Assembly: GCA_024690865.1 (NCBI GenBank)
Contig: JAILON010000067.1
Span: 1-49,551 of the forward strand
Direction of reading: 5' to 3'
DNA from: Treponema sp.
Lineage (GTDB): Bacteria; Spirochaetota; Spirochaetia; Treponematales; Treponemataceae
DNA length: 49,551 nucleotides
Positions 16,087 to 24,950 of this stretch are shown here, piece by piece; position 1 is the first letter of the stretch; the number at the start of each line of letters is the position of its first letter. A model generated the notes under the pieces. It ran no database searches, was not told the DNA's origin, and worked only from the letters and a program-made list of their open reading frames with translations. A program made the translations under genes and the position numbers.

Positions 16087-17028
16087 ATGTATGTTACGGT
16101 TCTAAAACAGCTGTTGATCATGATGGCTATAGCGGTCCTCGCATTCGCCTTCTCCAAGAGAAACAAGCTTGGAGAAGTTGAAAGCAGCTTCCTCAGCCGC
16201 CTGCTGCTCTATTTCGTGAACCCCTGCCTGATTTTCAACTCGTTCAACAAGGAATTTGACGGACAGAAGCTAAAGGAACTGGCCTTTGTCATCCTGCTGA
16301 GCATCATCCTCCACTTCATCATGACGCTGATGGTCACGATTTTCATTCGCTCCAAAAATGAAAAACAGCTGGACGGCCTTGAGAAAGTGGGAATTGTGAT
16401 GACAAACTGTGGATTCATCGGGATTCCCCTCATAAACGGGGTGTTCGGCCAGGAGGGAATTTTCTACCTGACCGGCTACCTGGCAGTATTCAACATCTGG
16501 CTCTGGACCTACGGGGAATACCAGATGTCGCACAGCTTCAAGCTTACGAAAGTGCTGACAAACCCCAACATCATCGCCCTGTTGTGCGGCCTGGCGCTCT
16601 ACTGCCTGCCGGCAACCCTCCCCGAAGTCATCGCAAAGCCCCTCACCTACATCAGCGACATGAACACAGCCCTGTCCATGGTCCTGCTGGGCATGCTCTT
16701 CGCCTCCTTCAAGAAGACAGGGGACGCCCCCTATGCGCGAAGGATAGCAAAAGTATGCCTCCTCCGCCTCGTAGTCTGCCCCGTGGTCTGCCTGCTGCTG
16801 GTGCTTGCAGCCTGGAAAACGTTTGCATGTGGCGCAGGACTACGGATGGAGCTTTTTGTCGCGTTCATCTGCAGCCTCTGCCCGGTCGGGATGAGCGTCT
16901 CAAGCTTCGCATGCCTGTTCAACAAGGACGCCTCCTATACCAGCCTGATGGTGCTTTCCACATCCGCCCTCTGCATCATCTCCGTCCCGACCTTCGTCCG
17001 CCTTGCGGAACTCCTCATGCCGCTATGA
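16087..17028 (+). CDS. AEC-family (auxin efflux carrier) transporter
   Basis: The 313-residue membrane protein has about ten helices in two halves, the AEC layout. Family motifs include LLLYFVNPCLIFNSFN in helix 2, VGIVMTNCGFIGIPLINGVFG near residue 115, NPNIIALLCGLALY at the start of the second half, and CPVGMSVSSFACLFNKD near the end. Bacterial members export or import small organic acids such as malate; the substrate here is unknown. The ATG at 16087 is preferred over the upstream in-frame ATG at 16051, which lies inside the -35 box. The next gene overlaps its stop by four bases (ATGA), so the two are translationally coupled. Confidence 0.85.
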   Translation: MYVTVLKQLLIMMAIAVLAFAFSKRNKLGEVESSFLSRLLLYFVNPCLIFNSFNKEFDGQKLKELAFVILLSIILHFIMTLMVTIFIRSKNEKQLDGLEKVGIVMTNCGFIGIPLINGVFGQEGIFYLTGYLAVFNIWLWTYGEYQMSHSFKLTKVLTNPNIIALLCGLALYCLPATLPEVIAKPLTYISDMNTALSMVLLGMLFASFKKTGDAPYARRIAKVCLLRLVVCPVVCLLLVLAAWKTFACGAGLRMELFVAFICSLCPVGMSVSSFACLFNKDASYTSLMVLSTSALCIISVPTFVRLAELLMPL

Positions 17029-18164
17029 TGAACCTACACATTCTGAAATCGGCAGTAAAAAAACTCCTGCCCTACTCACCCAAAAAGGGCGTGCACCCCC
17101 TCCCCTCCCCCGGCGACGGCAGGGAAGGCGTATCATGCATCCAGGTATTTCCGCCGTCCTCCTTCACGCTGCGGCGCTCCGCCAGCCTGGACGGGAACGT
17201 TGACTTTCCTCCTTATACCATGGAGGTTCCCCCGTACAAGCTGTTCAGCCTCGCGGGAGGCAAGTTCATATTCGGGAGGGAGGAAGTCTTCTCCAAGCAG
17301 GGCAGCATTCTGGAGGAGATAAGCGCACAAAAAGTGAATCCCCTCAGCGGAAAGAAGCTGGACCTGACGCCCCAAAGGAAAATCCACGCCAGGGTCCTCG
17401 TCCTGGGCCTGTCCAGCCTTGAGGATGAATACTACCATTTCATGGTGGAGTTGATCTTGCGATGGTGGATTTTCAAGAGCAGCGGACTGGAAGCTGACTA
17501 CTACGTATTCAACACCGGGAAGCCCTTCCAGAAGGAGGCGCTGGGACTGCTGGGAATACCAGAAGACCAGATGCTGGAAGCAGGAAAAGGAGAAGTAATA
17601 CAGGCGGACACGCTCCTCTGCCCTTCGCTTGTGAATAATTTTGAGCTTTCACACCTGCGGGGATACGAACTGTACAACAAGCTCTACATGCCCCCGTGGT
17701 CAAACGACACATACTCGTTCCTGAAAGAACGGAATGGACTCGGAAAGGCAGAAGCAACAAAACTCGTCTATATATCGCGCAACAGGTCAAGCCGGCGGAA
17801 AATCGAAAACGAGGAAGATCTGCTCTGCATCTTGAAAAAGTTCGGTTTCACGACCTACTATCTGGAAGAAATGCCCCTTCGGGAACAGGCGGAACTGTTC
17901 GCTTCCGCCCGCTTCGTAGTGGCCCCCCATGGTGCGGGATTGGTAAACCTCGTATGGAGCCGGGCAGGAACCGGGATTCTGGAACTCTACCCCGAATTCT
18001 ACCACGATCCCGGCTTCCGCATCCTCGCCTCCACCTTGAACATGGACTACCATTACGCCATCTGCAAGAGTCCAGGGGCGGAAGCCCTTGCACCTGTGGA
18101 GGAGAACATATACGTAGACTGTCTGGAAAAAATAGAAGCATTTTTGAAGGAAAAACTGGCGTAG
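17025..18164 (+). CDS. Glycosyltransferase of the GT61/DUF563 type
   Basis: The 379-residue protein matches family-61 glycosyltransferases. It has a poorly conserved N-terminal half with EDEYYHFMVELILRWW (the family's Y-H-F/W motif near residue 130). The C-terminal half has KLVYISRNRSSRRKIENEE, where S-R is typical, then FGFTTYYLEEMPLREQAELFASARFVVAPHGAGLVNLVW. This H-G-A-G-L-N-x-x-x-x block is the diagnostic nucleotide-sugar site. It begins at the ATG overlapping the transporter stop. No signal peptide or membrane helix is evident, so it acts at the cytoplasmic face on a surface polysaccharide or glycan. The acceptor and donor are unknown; GDP-fucose made by gmd-fcl is not indicated directly. 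Confidence 0.82.
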   Translation: MMNLHILKSAVKKLLPYSPKKGVHPLPSPGDGREGVSCIQVFPPSSFTLRRSASLDGNVDFPPYTMEVPPYKLFSLAGGKFIFGREEVFSKQGSILEEISAQKVNPLSGKKLDLTPQRKIHARVLVLGLSSLEDEYYHFMVELILRWWIFKSSGLEADYYVFNTGKPFQKEALGLLGIPEDQMLEAGKGEVIQADTLLCPSLVNNFELSHLRGYELYNKLYMPPWSNDTYSFLKERNGLGKAEATKLVYISRNRSSRRKIENEEDLLCILKKFGFTTYYLEEMPLREQAELFASARFVVAPHGAGLVNLVWSRAGTGILELYPEFYHDPGFRILASTLNMDYHYAICKSPGAEALAPVEENIYVDCLEKIEAFLKEKLA

Positions 18165-18178
18165 GCAGCTTCATTCCG

Positions 18179-18486
18179 GCACATTGCCAGAGTGAAGCTG
18201 CCATATTGCCCGGGCGACTGCGGCACATTGTCCGCGTGGATCTGCCATATTGCCCGGGCGGCTGTGGCACATTGTCCAAGATGCTCTGCCCATTGCCAGA
18301 GAGCCTGCGACACATTGCCAGAATCACTCTGCCACATTGCCAGAGAGACTGCGACACATTGCCAGAGCGGCTGCAGCACATTACCAGAGTGGCTGCGGCA
18401 CATTGTCCGCGTGGCTCTGCCACAATGTCCGAGTGACTGAGGCCTATTATCCGCGTTGCCCTGCTCTATTGCCGTCCCTGCGCAGT
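18179..18486. repeat. 22-bp degenerate tandem array, about fourteen units
   Basis: Units of 22 bp follow a pattern like CACATTGCCAGAGNGNCTGC plus two bases, with variants CATATTGCCCGGGCG and CACATTGTCCGCGTGG. Phase is kept through most of the 308 bp, although a few early units are 21 or 23 bp. Frames on both strands stay open through it, with cysteine/glutamine-rich predicted repeats, but no ribosome-binding site supports translation. It fills most of the gap before the rho promoter. The remainder (18487-18782) is the rho promoter and leader. Confidence 0.85.
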
Positions 18487-18559
18487 TCCGCCTCGAACAG
18501 TACGGGCGATGACTTCTTGCAACTGGCCCAGTCACTTATGAAAGCGATTCACAAGAGTG

Positions 18560-18586
18560 TTGACAATTTCTCCTATATGATATAGT
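18560..18586 (+). promoter_or_regulatory. Promoter of rho with a long leader
   Basis: TTGACA (18560-18565) is followed by an extended -10 region TGATATAGT (TATAGT at 18581-18586; spacing 15, or 17 to TAGTGT). The leader to the start codon is about 190 nt. rho is autoregulated through its leader in other bacteria, and the length here would allow that. Confidence 0.5.
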
Positions 18587-18782
18587 GTATGTATTGCACA
18601 AGGTTGCAGGATTAAACCGTCCACATTCTTTTAGCATCATATAAAATCTCTATTTTTATAGATTATAGATTTTCAAGGGACATCTCCGTATGGAGTCCAG
18701 TTCCTAAATCTTTTTTGTAAACTCGTAGGAGCTGCAAGCTACCAGTTTCGTTGCACGTATCCTACAACAACGGAGGGCATGT

Positions 18783-20657
18783 ATGGCCTATACAAGACGT
18801 CGCAATTCGGACGTTTCAGAAGAAAGTCAAGTGGAAAAAGAAGAGAACAGGCAAGATTCAGCCGAGCAGACGGGCGAAGTTGCACCCGAGCCCAAGCCAC
18901 GGAAGCGCAGGGTAGTCAAGAAGGCGGCCGCGGAAACTGCAAGTGCAGAAACAGTGGATACAGGCGCCCCTGCCGAAACCCCTGAAAACAACCAGCCGTC
19001 CCTCTTCGGCAATCCAGACCCTCAGTTTTCCAATTCCCCAGAAGATCAACCAGCCAGCTCCACTCCTTCAGACTCCCCCCCCCCCCAGGAGGCAGACACG
19101 ATGGAGCAGCCGTTTGAGCAGGGCAGGGAGATGGATGCAGGCCAGAGGGAAGGCCGTCCCTACCAGGGGCACTACCAAAGGCGGAACTGGGACAACGGGG
19201 GGCGGAGGTTTGGCCAGCAGGCATCCAACCCCAACTACCGGGGCAACAGATACAACGGCAACGGGAACGGCTACCCGGGACGCCGCTACAACAACAATTA
19301 CAACACCGAGCGCAACCTCATGCGGCTCGAGGCTGCACTTGAAGCCCAAAAGATAGAGAATCCCGAGGAATACGAGTCCAAGCCCCGCCTTGAAATCAAC
19401 GCGCTGACAAAGATGGGCATGGGAGAGCTGAGGGAAAAGGCATCCCAGTACGGGTTTACGGCCGACGACCTGGCCCCTATGAAAAAGCAGGACCTTATTT
19501 TTTCAGTCCTCAAGGCCCATACCGACCACGGCGGCATCATATTCGCGAGCGGTGCCCTTGAAATCCTGCCCGACGGCTACGGTTTCCTGCGCAGCCCGCA
19601 GAATTCATATCTTCCGGGACCGGATGACGTCTACATTTCCCCCAGCCAGATACGCCTGTTCAACCTGAAGACCGGCGACACCGTCTACGGGCAGATACGC
19701 AGCCCCAAGGAAGGAGAACGCTTCTTTGCCCTCCTCCGCGTGGAAACCGTCAACTTCGACGACCCCAGAGTCGCCCAGACCCGCATCCCCTTTGAAAACC
19801 TGACGCCGCTGTATCCGAACGAAAAATTCCAACTTGAAACCCTTCCGACGGAGCTTTCTACAAGAATCATAGACCTCTTCGTCCCCATCGGAAAAGGACA
19901 GCGCCTCCTCATCGTCGCCCCCCCCAAGGCGGGAAAGACGACCATCATGCAGAAAGTCGCAAACGCGATAAAGAAAAACAACTCCGAAGTCTACATCATC
20001 GTCCTCCTCATCGACGAGCGTCCGGAAGAGGTCACGGAGATGGAGCGGTCCATCGATGCGGAGGTCATCTCCTCCACATTCGACGAACAGGCCACCCGCC
20101 ACGTACAGGTTGCCGAAATGGTTCTGGAAAAAGCGAAACGCCTGGTGGAACACAAGAAGGACGTGGTGATCTTCCTGGATTCCATAACCCGCCTTGCCCG
20201 CGCCTACAACCAGACCGTCCCCACGTCGGGAAAGGTCCTGTCCGGTGGTGTGGACTCCAACGCCCTGCACAAGCCCAAGCGCTTCTTTGGTGCGGCTCGC
20301 AACGTCGAGGAAGGCGGTTCGCTCACCATTATCTCCACGTCCCTCGTCGAGACCGGAAGCCGCATGGATGAGGTCATCTTCGAGGAATTCAAGGGAACCG
20401 GCAACAGCGAGATTGACTTGGACAGGAAGCTCGCCGAAAAACGCCTCTTCCCCGCAATCAACATCAAGCGGTCCGGCACCCGCAAGGAAGAAATGCTCCT
20501 GACTGAGGCCGAACTGCAGCGCATGTGGATCCTGCGCAAGGCCCTCAACGACATGGAGGACGATATCCTGCTGGAGTTCATCATGGACAAGATGCGGAAG
20601 ACCAAGGACAACGCGGCCTTCCTGAACGCGATGAATGCCGGTGTACCGACTGCCTAA
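18783..20657 (+). CDS. rho: Transcription termination factor Rho with a long disordered N-terminus
   Basis: The 624-residue protein is about 200 residues longer than E. coli Rho. Residues 1-175 are disordered: acidic and Pro/Ser-rich, with a basic patch ([12 protein letters not shown]), then Asn/Gly/Arg/Tyr-rich ([20 protein letters not shown]). Residues 200-245 are the Rho N domain. Residues 250-330 are the OB-fold RNA-binding domain ([12 protein letters not shown]). The ATPase follows, with Walker [10 protein letters not shown] at about 379-387, Walker [17 protein letters not shown], the Q-loop region [12 protein letters not shown], and the R-loop [10 protein letters not shown]. It forms a hexameric RNA helicase that ends transcription. 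GGAGG lies shortly before the ATG. Confidence 0.97.
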   Translation: MAYTRRRNSDVSEESQVEKEENRQDSAEQTGEVAPEPKPRKRRVVKKAAAETASAETVDTGAPAETPENNQPSLFGNPDPQFSNSPEDQPASSTPSDSPPPQEADTMEQPFEQGREMDAGQREGRPYQGHYQRRNWDNGGRRFGQQASNPNYRGNRYNGNGNGYPGRRYNNNYNTERNLMRLEAALEAQKIENPEEYESKPRLEINALTKMGMGELREKASQYGFTADDLAPMKKQDLIFSVLKAHTDHGGIIFASGALEILPDGYGFLRSPQNSYLPGPDDVYISPSQIRLFNLKTGDTVYGQIRSPKEGERFFALLRVETVNFDDPRVAQTRIPFENLTPLYPNEKFQLETLPTELSTRIIDLFVPIGKGQRLLIVAPPKAGKTTIMQKVANAIKKNNSEVYIIVLLIDERPEEVTEMERSIDAEVISSTFDEQATRHVQVAEMVLEKAKRLVEHKKDVVIFLDSITRLARAYNQTVPTSGKVLSGGVDSNALHKPKRFFGAARNVEEGGSLTIISTSLVETGSRMDEVIFEEFKGTGNSEIDLDRKLAEKRLFPAINIKRSGTRKEEMLLTEAELQRMWILRKALNDMEDDILLEFIMDKMRKTKDNAAFLNAMNAGVPTA

Positions 20658-20666
20658 GCAGGCACA

Positions 20667-20684
20667 GCCCGGGGCGACCCGGGC
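20667..20684 (+). other. GC-rich hairpin after rho
   Basis: GCCCGGG and CCCGGGC (20667-20673, 20678-20684) form a perfect 7-bp stem with a GCGA loop ten bases after the rho stop. There is no T-run, so it may stabilise the 3' end rather than terminate. Confidence 0.5.
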
Positions 20685-20708
20685 CTGTCCCGGCACTCAG
20701 ACGAGGGA

Positions 20709-20738
20709 TTGACACGAAAGTTCCGAATTCATTATAAT
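20709..20738 (+). promoter_or_regulatory. Promoter of rpmE
   Basis: Consensus TTGACA (20709-20714) and TATAAT (20733-20738) are 18 bp apart. The 118-nt leader contains short pairable segments (GGCG/CGCC, CCGGT/ACCGG, CCGGG), which could be a regulatory leader for L31. Confidence 0.8.
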
Positions 20739-20862
20739 ATTGTAGTTTATCTTGTGGTATTGACTTGTTTGCTAACGGTGAGGGAATGATATTGACGGCG
20801 CATGCCGCCGGTAGGGCTAACCGGGCTTACTTCAATACCGGGCAAGAAAAGGAGTTTTTACT

Positions 20863-21081
20863 ATGAAGAAAGGTATTCACCCTGAATACAAGGACTGCAA
20901 GATTGTCTGCGTCTGCGGCAATGTGATTGAGACCCGCTCTACGGTTTCCCCCGAGATCCGCGTGGAAATCTGTTCCAAATGCCACCCCTTCTACACCGGC
21001 AAGCAGAAGCTCGTCGATACGGCAGGACGCATTGACCGCTTCAACAAGCGCTACGGCGTTAAAAAGGCAGAAAGCAAGTAA
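20863..21081 (+). CDS. rpmE: Large-subunit ribosomal protein bL31, zinc-binding form
   Basis: The 72-residue protein starts [20 protein letters not shown] and keeps the four zinc ligands of the C+ form (Cys16, Cys18, Cys37, Cys40 in VCVCG and [11 protein letters not shown]). The family-typical [19 protein letters not shown]-terminus is present. L31 joins the 50S and 30S subunits at the central protuberance. AAAAGGAG precedes the ATG. It is a single gene between a strong promoter and a strong bidirectional terminator. The zinc-containing form also serves as a zinc store in bacteria that carry a zinc-free paralogue; no such paralogue is in this window. Confidence 0.97.
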   Translation: MKKGIHPEYKDCKIVCVCGNVIETRSTVSPEIRVEICSKCHPFYTGKQKLVDTAGRIDRFNKRYGVKKAESK

Positions 21082-21114
21082 GCAGGCAGCCCCTGCGGAC
21101 AGTGCAGCTCAGAC

Positions 21115-21144
21115 AAAAAAGGCCGGCTTCATGCCGGCTTTTTT
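21115..21144. terminator. Bidirectional terminator between rpmE and nhaC
   Basis: GCCGGC (21122-21127) and GCCGGC (21133-21138) pair across TTCAT, extended by flanking A6 and T6 runs (21115-21120, 21139-21144). It serves rpmE on the plus strand and nhaC on the minus strand. Confidence 0.9.
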
Positions 21145-21206
21145 ATTGCGTCCAGTTCCACAGAACCTGTCGCGACAAAAGTGTCGCCTGGGCTCTTGAA
21201 ACAGAC

Positions 21207-22730
21207 TCATGCCTTTATGCGGGAATCCCCCCTCTTGACCTGCCTTCTCATGGCAAACAGGAAGACAATCATAAGGACAATCCCTACCAGCAGGGAAACG
21301 ACCGCGTTCTGTATGAAAGCCGCAAGCAGGTAGGTGGCGAAAGAAACCACGGCAACCGAAAGGGCATAGGGCAGCTGGGTGGAAACATGGGAGAGGTGGT
21401 CGCACTTGGCCCCCGCCGAAGACATGATGGTCGTGTCTGATATGGGCGAGCAGTGGTCTCCGCAGACGGCCCCTGCCATACAGGCGGCCACGCAGATTAT
21501 GGAAAGGGGGTTGCCGCTTTCCAAGGGGAAGACGCTGAGCGTGATGGGAATCAAGATGCCGAATGTTCCCCAGCTGGTTCCCGAAGCAAAGGCCAGCAGG
21601 CAGGCTATGACGAACACGACGGCAGGGAGGAAATTCAGGAGGCTTCCGGCAGTCTTTTCCACCAAGCCCGCCACATAGGAAGCGGCCCCCAAGGAATCCG
21701 TCGTTCCCTTGAGCGTCCAGGCGAGGGCAAGGATCGTGATGGCAGGAACCATTGCCTTGAAGCCTTCGGTAATGCAAGCCATGCAGTCCTTGAATGGCAG
21801 CACCCGGCGCACTATATAGAACACGAACGTGACGACCAGCCCGCCAAAGGAACCGAGCACAAGCCCGACGGAAGCATCGCTGTTGGCAAAGGCTTCAATG
21901 AAGCTTGCCCCGCTGAAAAATCCACCCGTATAGATCATCCCGACCACGCAGGATGCGATGAGGACGACGATAGGAAGCACCAAATCCACGACCTTCCCCC
22001 TGCCGGATGCGGCAGAAGAGCCGTCCGCATCATTCTGGGCTGACTGTACGGTAAAGACATCCCCCTCCATTGCATTCTTCTCGTGCACGGCCATGGGCCC
22101 CCAGTCCAGCTTGCATACGGAGATGAAGACCATCATCACTATCGTCAGGATCGCATAGTAGTTGTAAGGGATGGCCCGGATAAAGAGCAGCAGGCCGTTG
22201 GTCCCCTCAGGAGCAAAACCGGAGACTGCCGCGGCCCAGGAGGAAATCGGCGCGATGATGCAAATAGGAGCCGCCGTCGAGTCTATAAGATAGGCGAGCT
22301 TGGCACGGGACACCTTCTGGCAGTCGGTCACAGGCCGCATGACGCTCCCCACGGTCAGGCAGTTGAAGTAGTCGTCAATGAAAATGAGGATTCCCAGCAG
22401 GACAGTGGCAAGCTGGGCCCCCACCCGCCCCTTTACGTGGGAGGACGCCCACTTCCCGAAAGCGGCGGAACCGCCGGCCTTGTTCATCAGGCATACGATG
22501 ATGCCCAGGAAAATCAGGAACACAAGAATTCCGACGTTGTAGGAATCAGAAAGCTGGGCAACAAGTCCGTCCTTGAAGATATGCTCAAGCGTCCCCGTAA
22601 AGCTGAAGCCGGAATAGAACAGGCCCCCGATGATGATTCCAATGAACAGGGAGCTGTACGCTTCCTTCGTAAGAAGGGCCAGGACTATGGCCACTACGGC
22701 AGGAACAAGAGACCAGAATGTACCCTGCAT
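21207..22730 (-). CDS. nhaC: Na+/H+ antiporter of the NhaC family
   Basis: The 507-residue membrane protein has about 11-12 helices. NhaC-family landmarks include GILIFIDDYFNCLTVGSVMRPVTD (helix 4, with the two adjacent Asp) and IDSTAAPICIIAPISSWAAA. Also present are SGTSWGTFGILIPI and ACMAGAVCGDHCSPISDTTIMSSAGAKCDHLSHVSTQLPYAL. It likely exchanges Na+ for H+, or, as in some members, couples Na+ to lactate/malate exchange. The ATG of MQGTFW is preceded by AGGAGG. An upstream TTGTGC-17-TATACT (22848-22876) overlaps the end of trpA, giving it a promoter separate from trp read-through. Its 150-nt leader carries a hairpin of the dispersed CAGTTYC family. Confidence 0.9.
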   Translation of the reverse strand: MQGTFWSLVPAVVAIVLALLTKEAYSSLFIGIIIGGLFYSGFSFTGTLEHIFKDGLVAQLSDSYNVGILVFLIFLGIIVCLMNKAGGSAAFGKWASSHVKGRVGAQLATVLLGILIFIDDYFNCLTVGSVMRPVTDCQKVSRAKLAYLIDSTAAPICIIAPISSWAAAVSGFAPEGTNGLLLFIRAIPYNYYAILTIVMMVFISVCKLDWGPMAVHEKNAMEGDVFTVQSAQNDADGSSAASGRGKVVDLVLPIVVLIASCVVGMIYTGGFFSGASFIEAFANSDASVGLVLGSFGGLVVTFVFYIVRRVLPFKDCMACITEGFKAMVPAITILALAWTLKGTTDSLGAASYVAGLVEKTAGSLLNFLPAVVFVIACLLAFASGTSWGTFGILIPITLSVFPLESGNPLSIICVAACMAGAVCGDHCSPISDTTIMSSAGAKCDHLSHVSTQLPYALSVAVVSFATYLLAAFIQNAVVSLLVGIVLMIVFLFAMRRQVKRGDSRIKA

Positions 22731-22847
22731 AAATCCTCCTGAGCCCGTTAGCACCGGCTCTCTCTATGTTGTTTCAGTCACCCTCAGCGCGGGCAGTTCC
22801 AAAGGCCCGTGGCAGATGTGCCGCCGCGGACGCTTTGAAACAAGCCC

Positions 22848-22876
22848 AGTATACTGAAATGCGGCAGAAAGCACAA
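22848..22876 (-). promoter_or_regulatory. Promoter of nhaC at the end of trpA
   Basis: Minus-strand TTGTGC (22871-22876) and TATACT (22848-22853) are 17 bp apart, immediately after the trpA stop at 22880. The leader (22731-22847) contains a CAGTTCC...GAAACAA hairpin (22794-22843). Confidence 0.5.
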
Positions 22877-22879
22877 CTT

Positions 22880-23629
22880 TTAACCGCACAGCTCCCGGGC
22901 CTTTTCCTCTACGAGAGAAGCCATTTTTCCGGCATCATCCTGGTTCTCTGCAATAATCCTGACGAAAACGCTTCCAGCCACAATGGCTTCCACGGAATCC
23001 GCCAAGGCACGTGCCTGAGTCCCGTTTGAAATCCCGAATCCTCCGTACACCTTGCTTCCGCCCCTGCTCACTTTCTTCAGGAACTCAAGGGTAGCGGCAT
23101 CTATCTTCGTATCCGTACCGGTTATTCCCGTGCGGAGCGCTGCATAGATATACGGAAAACCTGCATTGGCAAGCTTGTCCAAACGCTCCCCGCTCATGGA
23201 TGGAGCCGCAACGGGAATGTTCACCATGCCATACCGCTTGCACGAGTCCGTCAGGCCTTCGTCAAAGTCAAACGGCAGGTCCGGGATAATCATCCCCTTC
23301 ACCCCCGCTTCGGATGCCTTTTTGCAAAAGGCGTCAACGCCGGGCGTATAGACGAGGCTCCCATAGCTCATCAAATAGATTGGAATTTCCGGGAACTCGG
23401 AATGGACCTGCGCAATAAAGCCCAGTCCGTCCGCCGTCCTATAGCCACGCTCCAAAACCTTCGTACAGGCAGTCTGAATGGCAGGCCCGTCCGCACTCGG
23501 GTCGGAAAAGGGCAGCTGAACCTCAAGAATGCTTGCCCCGCCCCGTACGAGGGCACGTGCCGCCGCAAGGGCAAGGGAATCCGTCGGATAACCGGCGACC
23601 AGATGCGACATCAGTTGTATCTTGCTCAT
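22880..23629 (-). CDS. trpA: Tryptophan synthase alpha subunit
   Basis: The 249-residue TIM-barrel subunit cleaves indole-3-glycerol phosphate to indole and glyceraldehyde 3-phosphate. The catalytic pair is Glu36 (LEVQLPFSDP) and Asp47 (SADGPAIQ). These sit 13 residues earlier than in the E. coli enzyme, so the N-terminal cap helix is shortened. GYPTDS, the VAAPSMSGERL phosphate loop and the YGGFGISNGTQA strand are conserved. It is the last gene of the operon, 10 bp after trpB. It would channel indole to TrpB. Confidence 0.95.
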   Translation of the reverse strand: MSKIQLMSHLVAGYPTDSLALAAARALVRGGASILEVQLPFSDPSADGPAIQTACTKVLERGYRTADGLGFIAQVHSEFPEIPIYLMSYGSLVYTPGVDAFCKKASEAGVKGMIIPDLPFDFDEGLTDSCKRYGMVNIPVAAPSMSGERLDKLANAGFPYIYAALRTGITGTDTKIDAATLEFLKKVSRGGSKVYGGFGISNGTQARALADSVEAIVAGSVFVRIIAENQDDAGKMASLVEEKARELCG

Positions 23630-23639
23630 TTTCTTTCTC

Positions 23640-24950
23640 CTATGAACGGCCCGAATCCTGCCGCAGGGCAGCGGCCTCCGGCCCCTGGCCCACGGCCATG
23701 GCTTCCGCCTCGTGAATGTCCTTCCTGCTTTCCAGACGCCCTATCTCCGCGTGGAGGAAGTCAAGCCATTCCTTCGGGCGGAAAACCGGGCTGGTGATGA
23801 ATACGTCCTTGTCGCCCCGTCCGCTCATGTTTATTATGACGGCCTGGTCCTTGGGGATTTCCCGCGCAATTTTCATTGCCGCAGCCCCCGCATGGGCCGA
23901 CTCCAGCGCGAACAGGATGCCCTCGTTCCGGGCAAAGAACTGAACGGCCTCAAGGGCATCCTTGTCCAAAACCGATGTAAATTCAATTCGTCCGCTCCTG
24001 CCAAGGGCGGCAAGCTGCGGTCCTATCCCGCAGTAATCAAGCCCGGCACTTATTGAGCGCGTCGGCAGGGCCTGCCCGTCCTCATCCAAAAGGAAGCGGC
24101 TCTTGTAGCCCTGCAGTATCCCGTCGCGGGCAGCCGTTCCCGTCATGCGGCTCGCGTTCTCGCCGATTCCCGGCCCGATTCCGCCGGCTTCCGCACCGAT
24201 GAGGCGAGGCTCTTTCTGGTTGATGAAGGGTTCAAAGAACCCGATTGAATTGGAACCGCCGCCGACGCATGCGACCATCGCGCCGATGTTTACCCCGCGC
24301 TCCTCGCACTGCCGTTTCACTTCCCGCCCTATGACGCTCTGGAATTCCCGCACTATGTCCGGGAAGGGGGCAGGCCCCAATGCGCTTCCCAGCACGTAAT
24401 GCGTGCTGTCGGGGTTGGCGGCCCAGTCGCGCATCGCCTCGTTCACGGCATCCTTAAGCGTCCGGCTGCCGCTCACGACGGGCTTGACCTTTGCCCCGTA
24501 CAGCTCCATCGCGGCGACATTCGGCTGCTGGCGGCGCACGTCAACCTCGCCCATGTAGACCGTACAGTCCAGGCCCAGCTTCGCGCATGCCGCCGCCGTG
24601 GCAAGCCCGTGCTGGCCCGCGCCCGTCTCGGCGATTATCCTCGTCTTTCCCATCCGCTTCGCAAGCAGGCACTGGCCGATCGCATTGTTGATTTTGTGCG
24701 CACCCGTATTGGCAAGCCCCTCGAGCTTTATGTAGATCTGGGCCCCGCCCAACAGCTTCGTTGCCGTCGGCGCAAAATACAGGGGAGTCTCGCGGCCAAT
24801 GTAGTCGCGCCGTATGAGATCGAGCTCCGCCAAAAAGTCCTTGTCGGCCATGGCTTCCGTAAAAGCACGCTCCAGCTCGTCAAGGGGGCGGCGCAGGACC
24901 TCCGCCACATATTTCCCGCCATAATTGTCAAAAAAACCGTTATTGCCCAT
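23640..24950 (-). CDS. trpB: Tryptophan synthase beta subunit
   Basis: The 436-residue PLP enzyme joins indole and serine to make tryptophan. The Schiff-base lysine is Lys86 in NTGAHKINNA. The substrate carboxylate loop ETGAGQHGLA, the phosphate-binding GGGSNSIGFF, and the ALESAHAGA and NMSGRGDKD segments all match TrpB1. The C-terminus carries about 35 extra residues (LESRKDIHEAEAMAVGQGP...). It overlaps the 3' end of trpCF by 11 bp, so it is translationally coupled, and it forms an alpha2-beta2 complex with TrpA. Confidence 0.97.
   Translation of the reverse strand: MGNNGFFDNYGGKYVAEVLRRPLDELERAFTEAMADKDFLAELDLIRRDYIGRETPLYFAPTATKLLGGAQIYIKLEGLANTGAHKINNAIGQCLLAKRMGKTRIIAETGAGQHGLATAAACAKLGLDCTVYMGEVDVRRQQPNVAAMELYGAKVKPVVSGSRTLKDAVNEAMRDWAANPDSTHYVLGSALGPAPFPDIVREFQSVIGREVKRQCEERGVNIGAMVACVGGGSNSIGFFEPFINQKEPRLIGAEAGGIGPGIGENASRMTGTAARDGILQGYKSRFLLDEDGQALPTRSISAGLDYCGIGPQLAALGRSGRIEFTSVLDKDALEAVQFFARNEGILFALESAHAGAAAMKIAREIPKDQAVIINMSGRGDKDVFITSPVFRPKEWLDFLHAEIGRLESRKDIHEAEAMAVGQGPEAAALRQDSGRS

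Noticed and set aside
18053..18535. Cys/Gln-rich open frames across the 22-bp array
   Set aside because: The frames are a by-product of the repeat. No start signals exist and units vary at non-synonymous positions.
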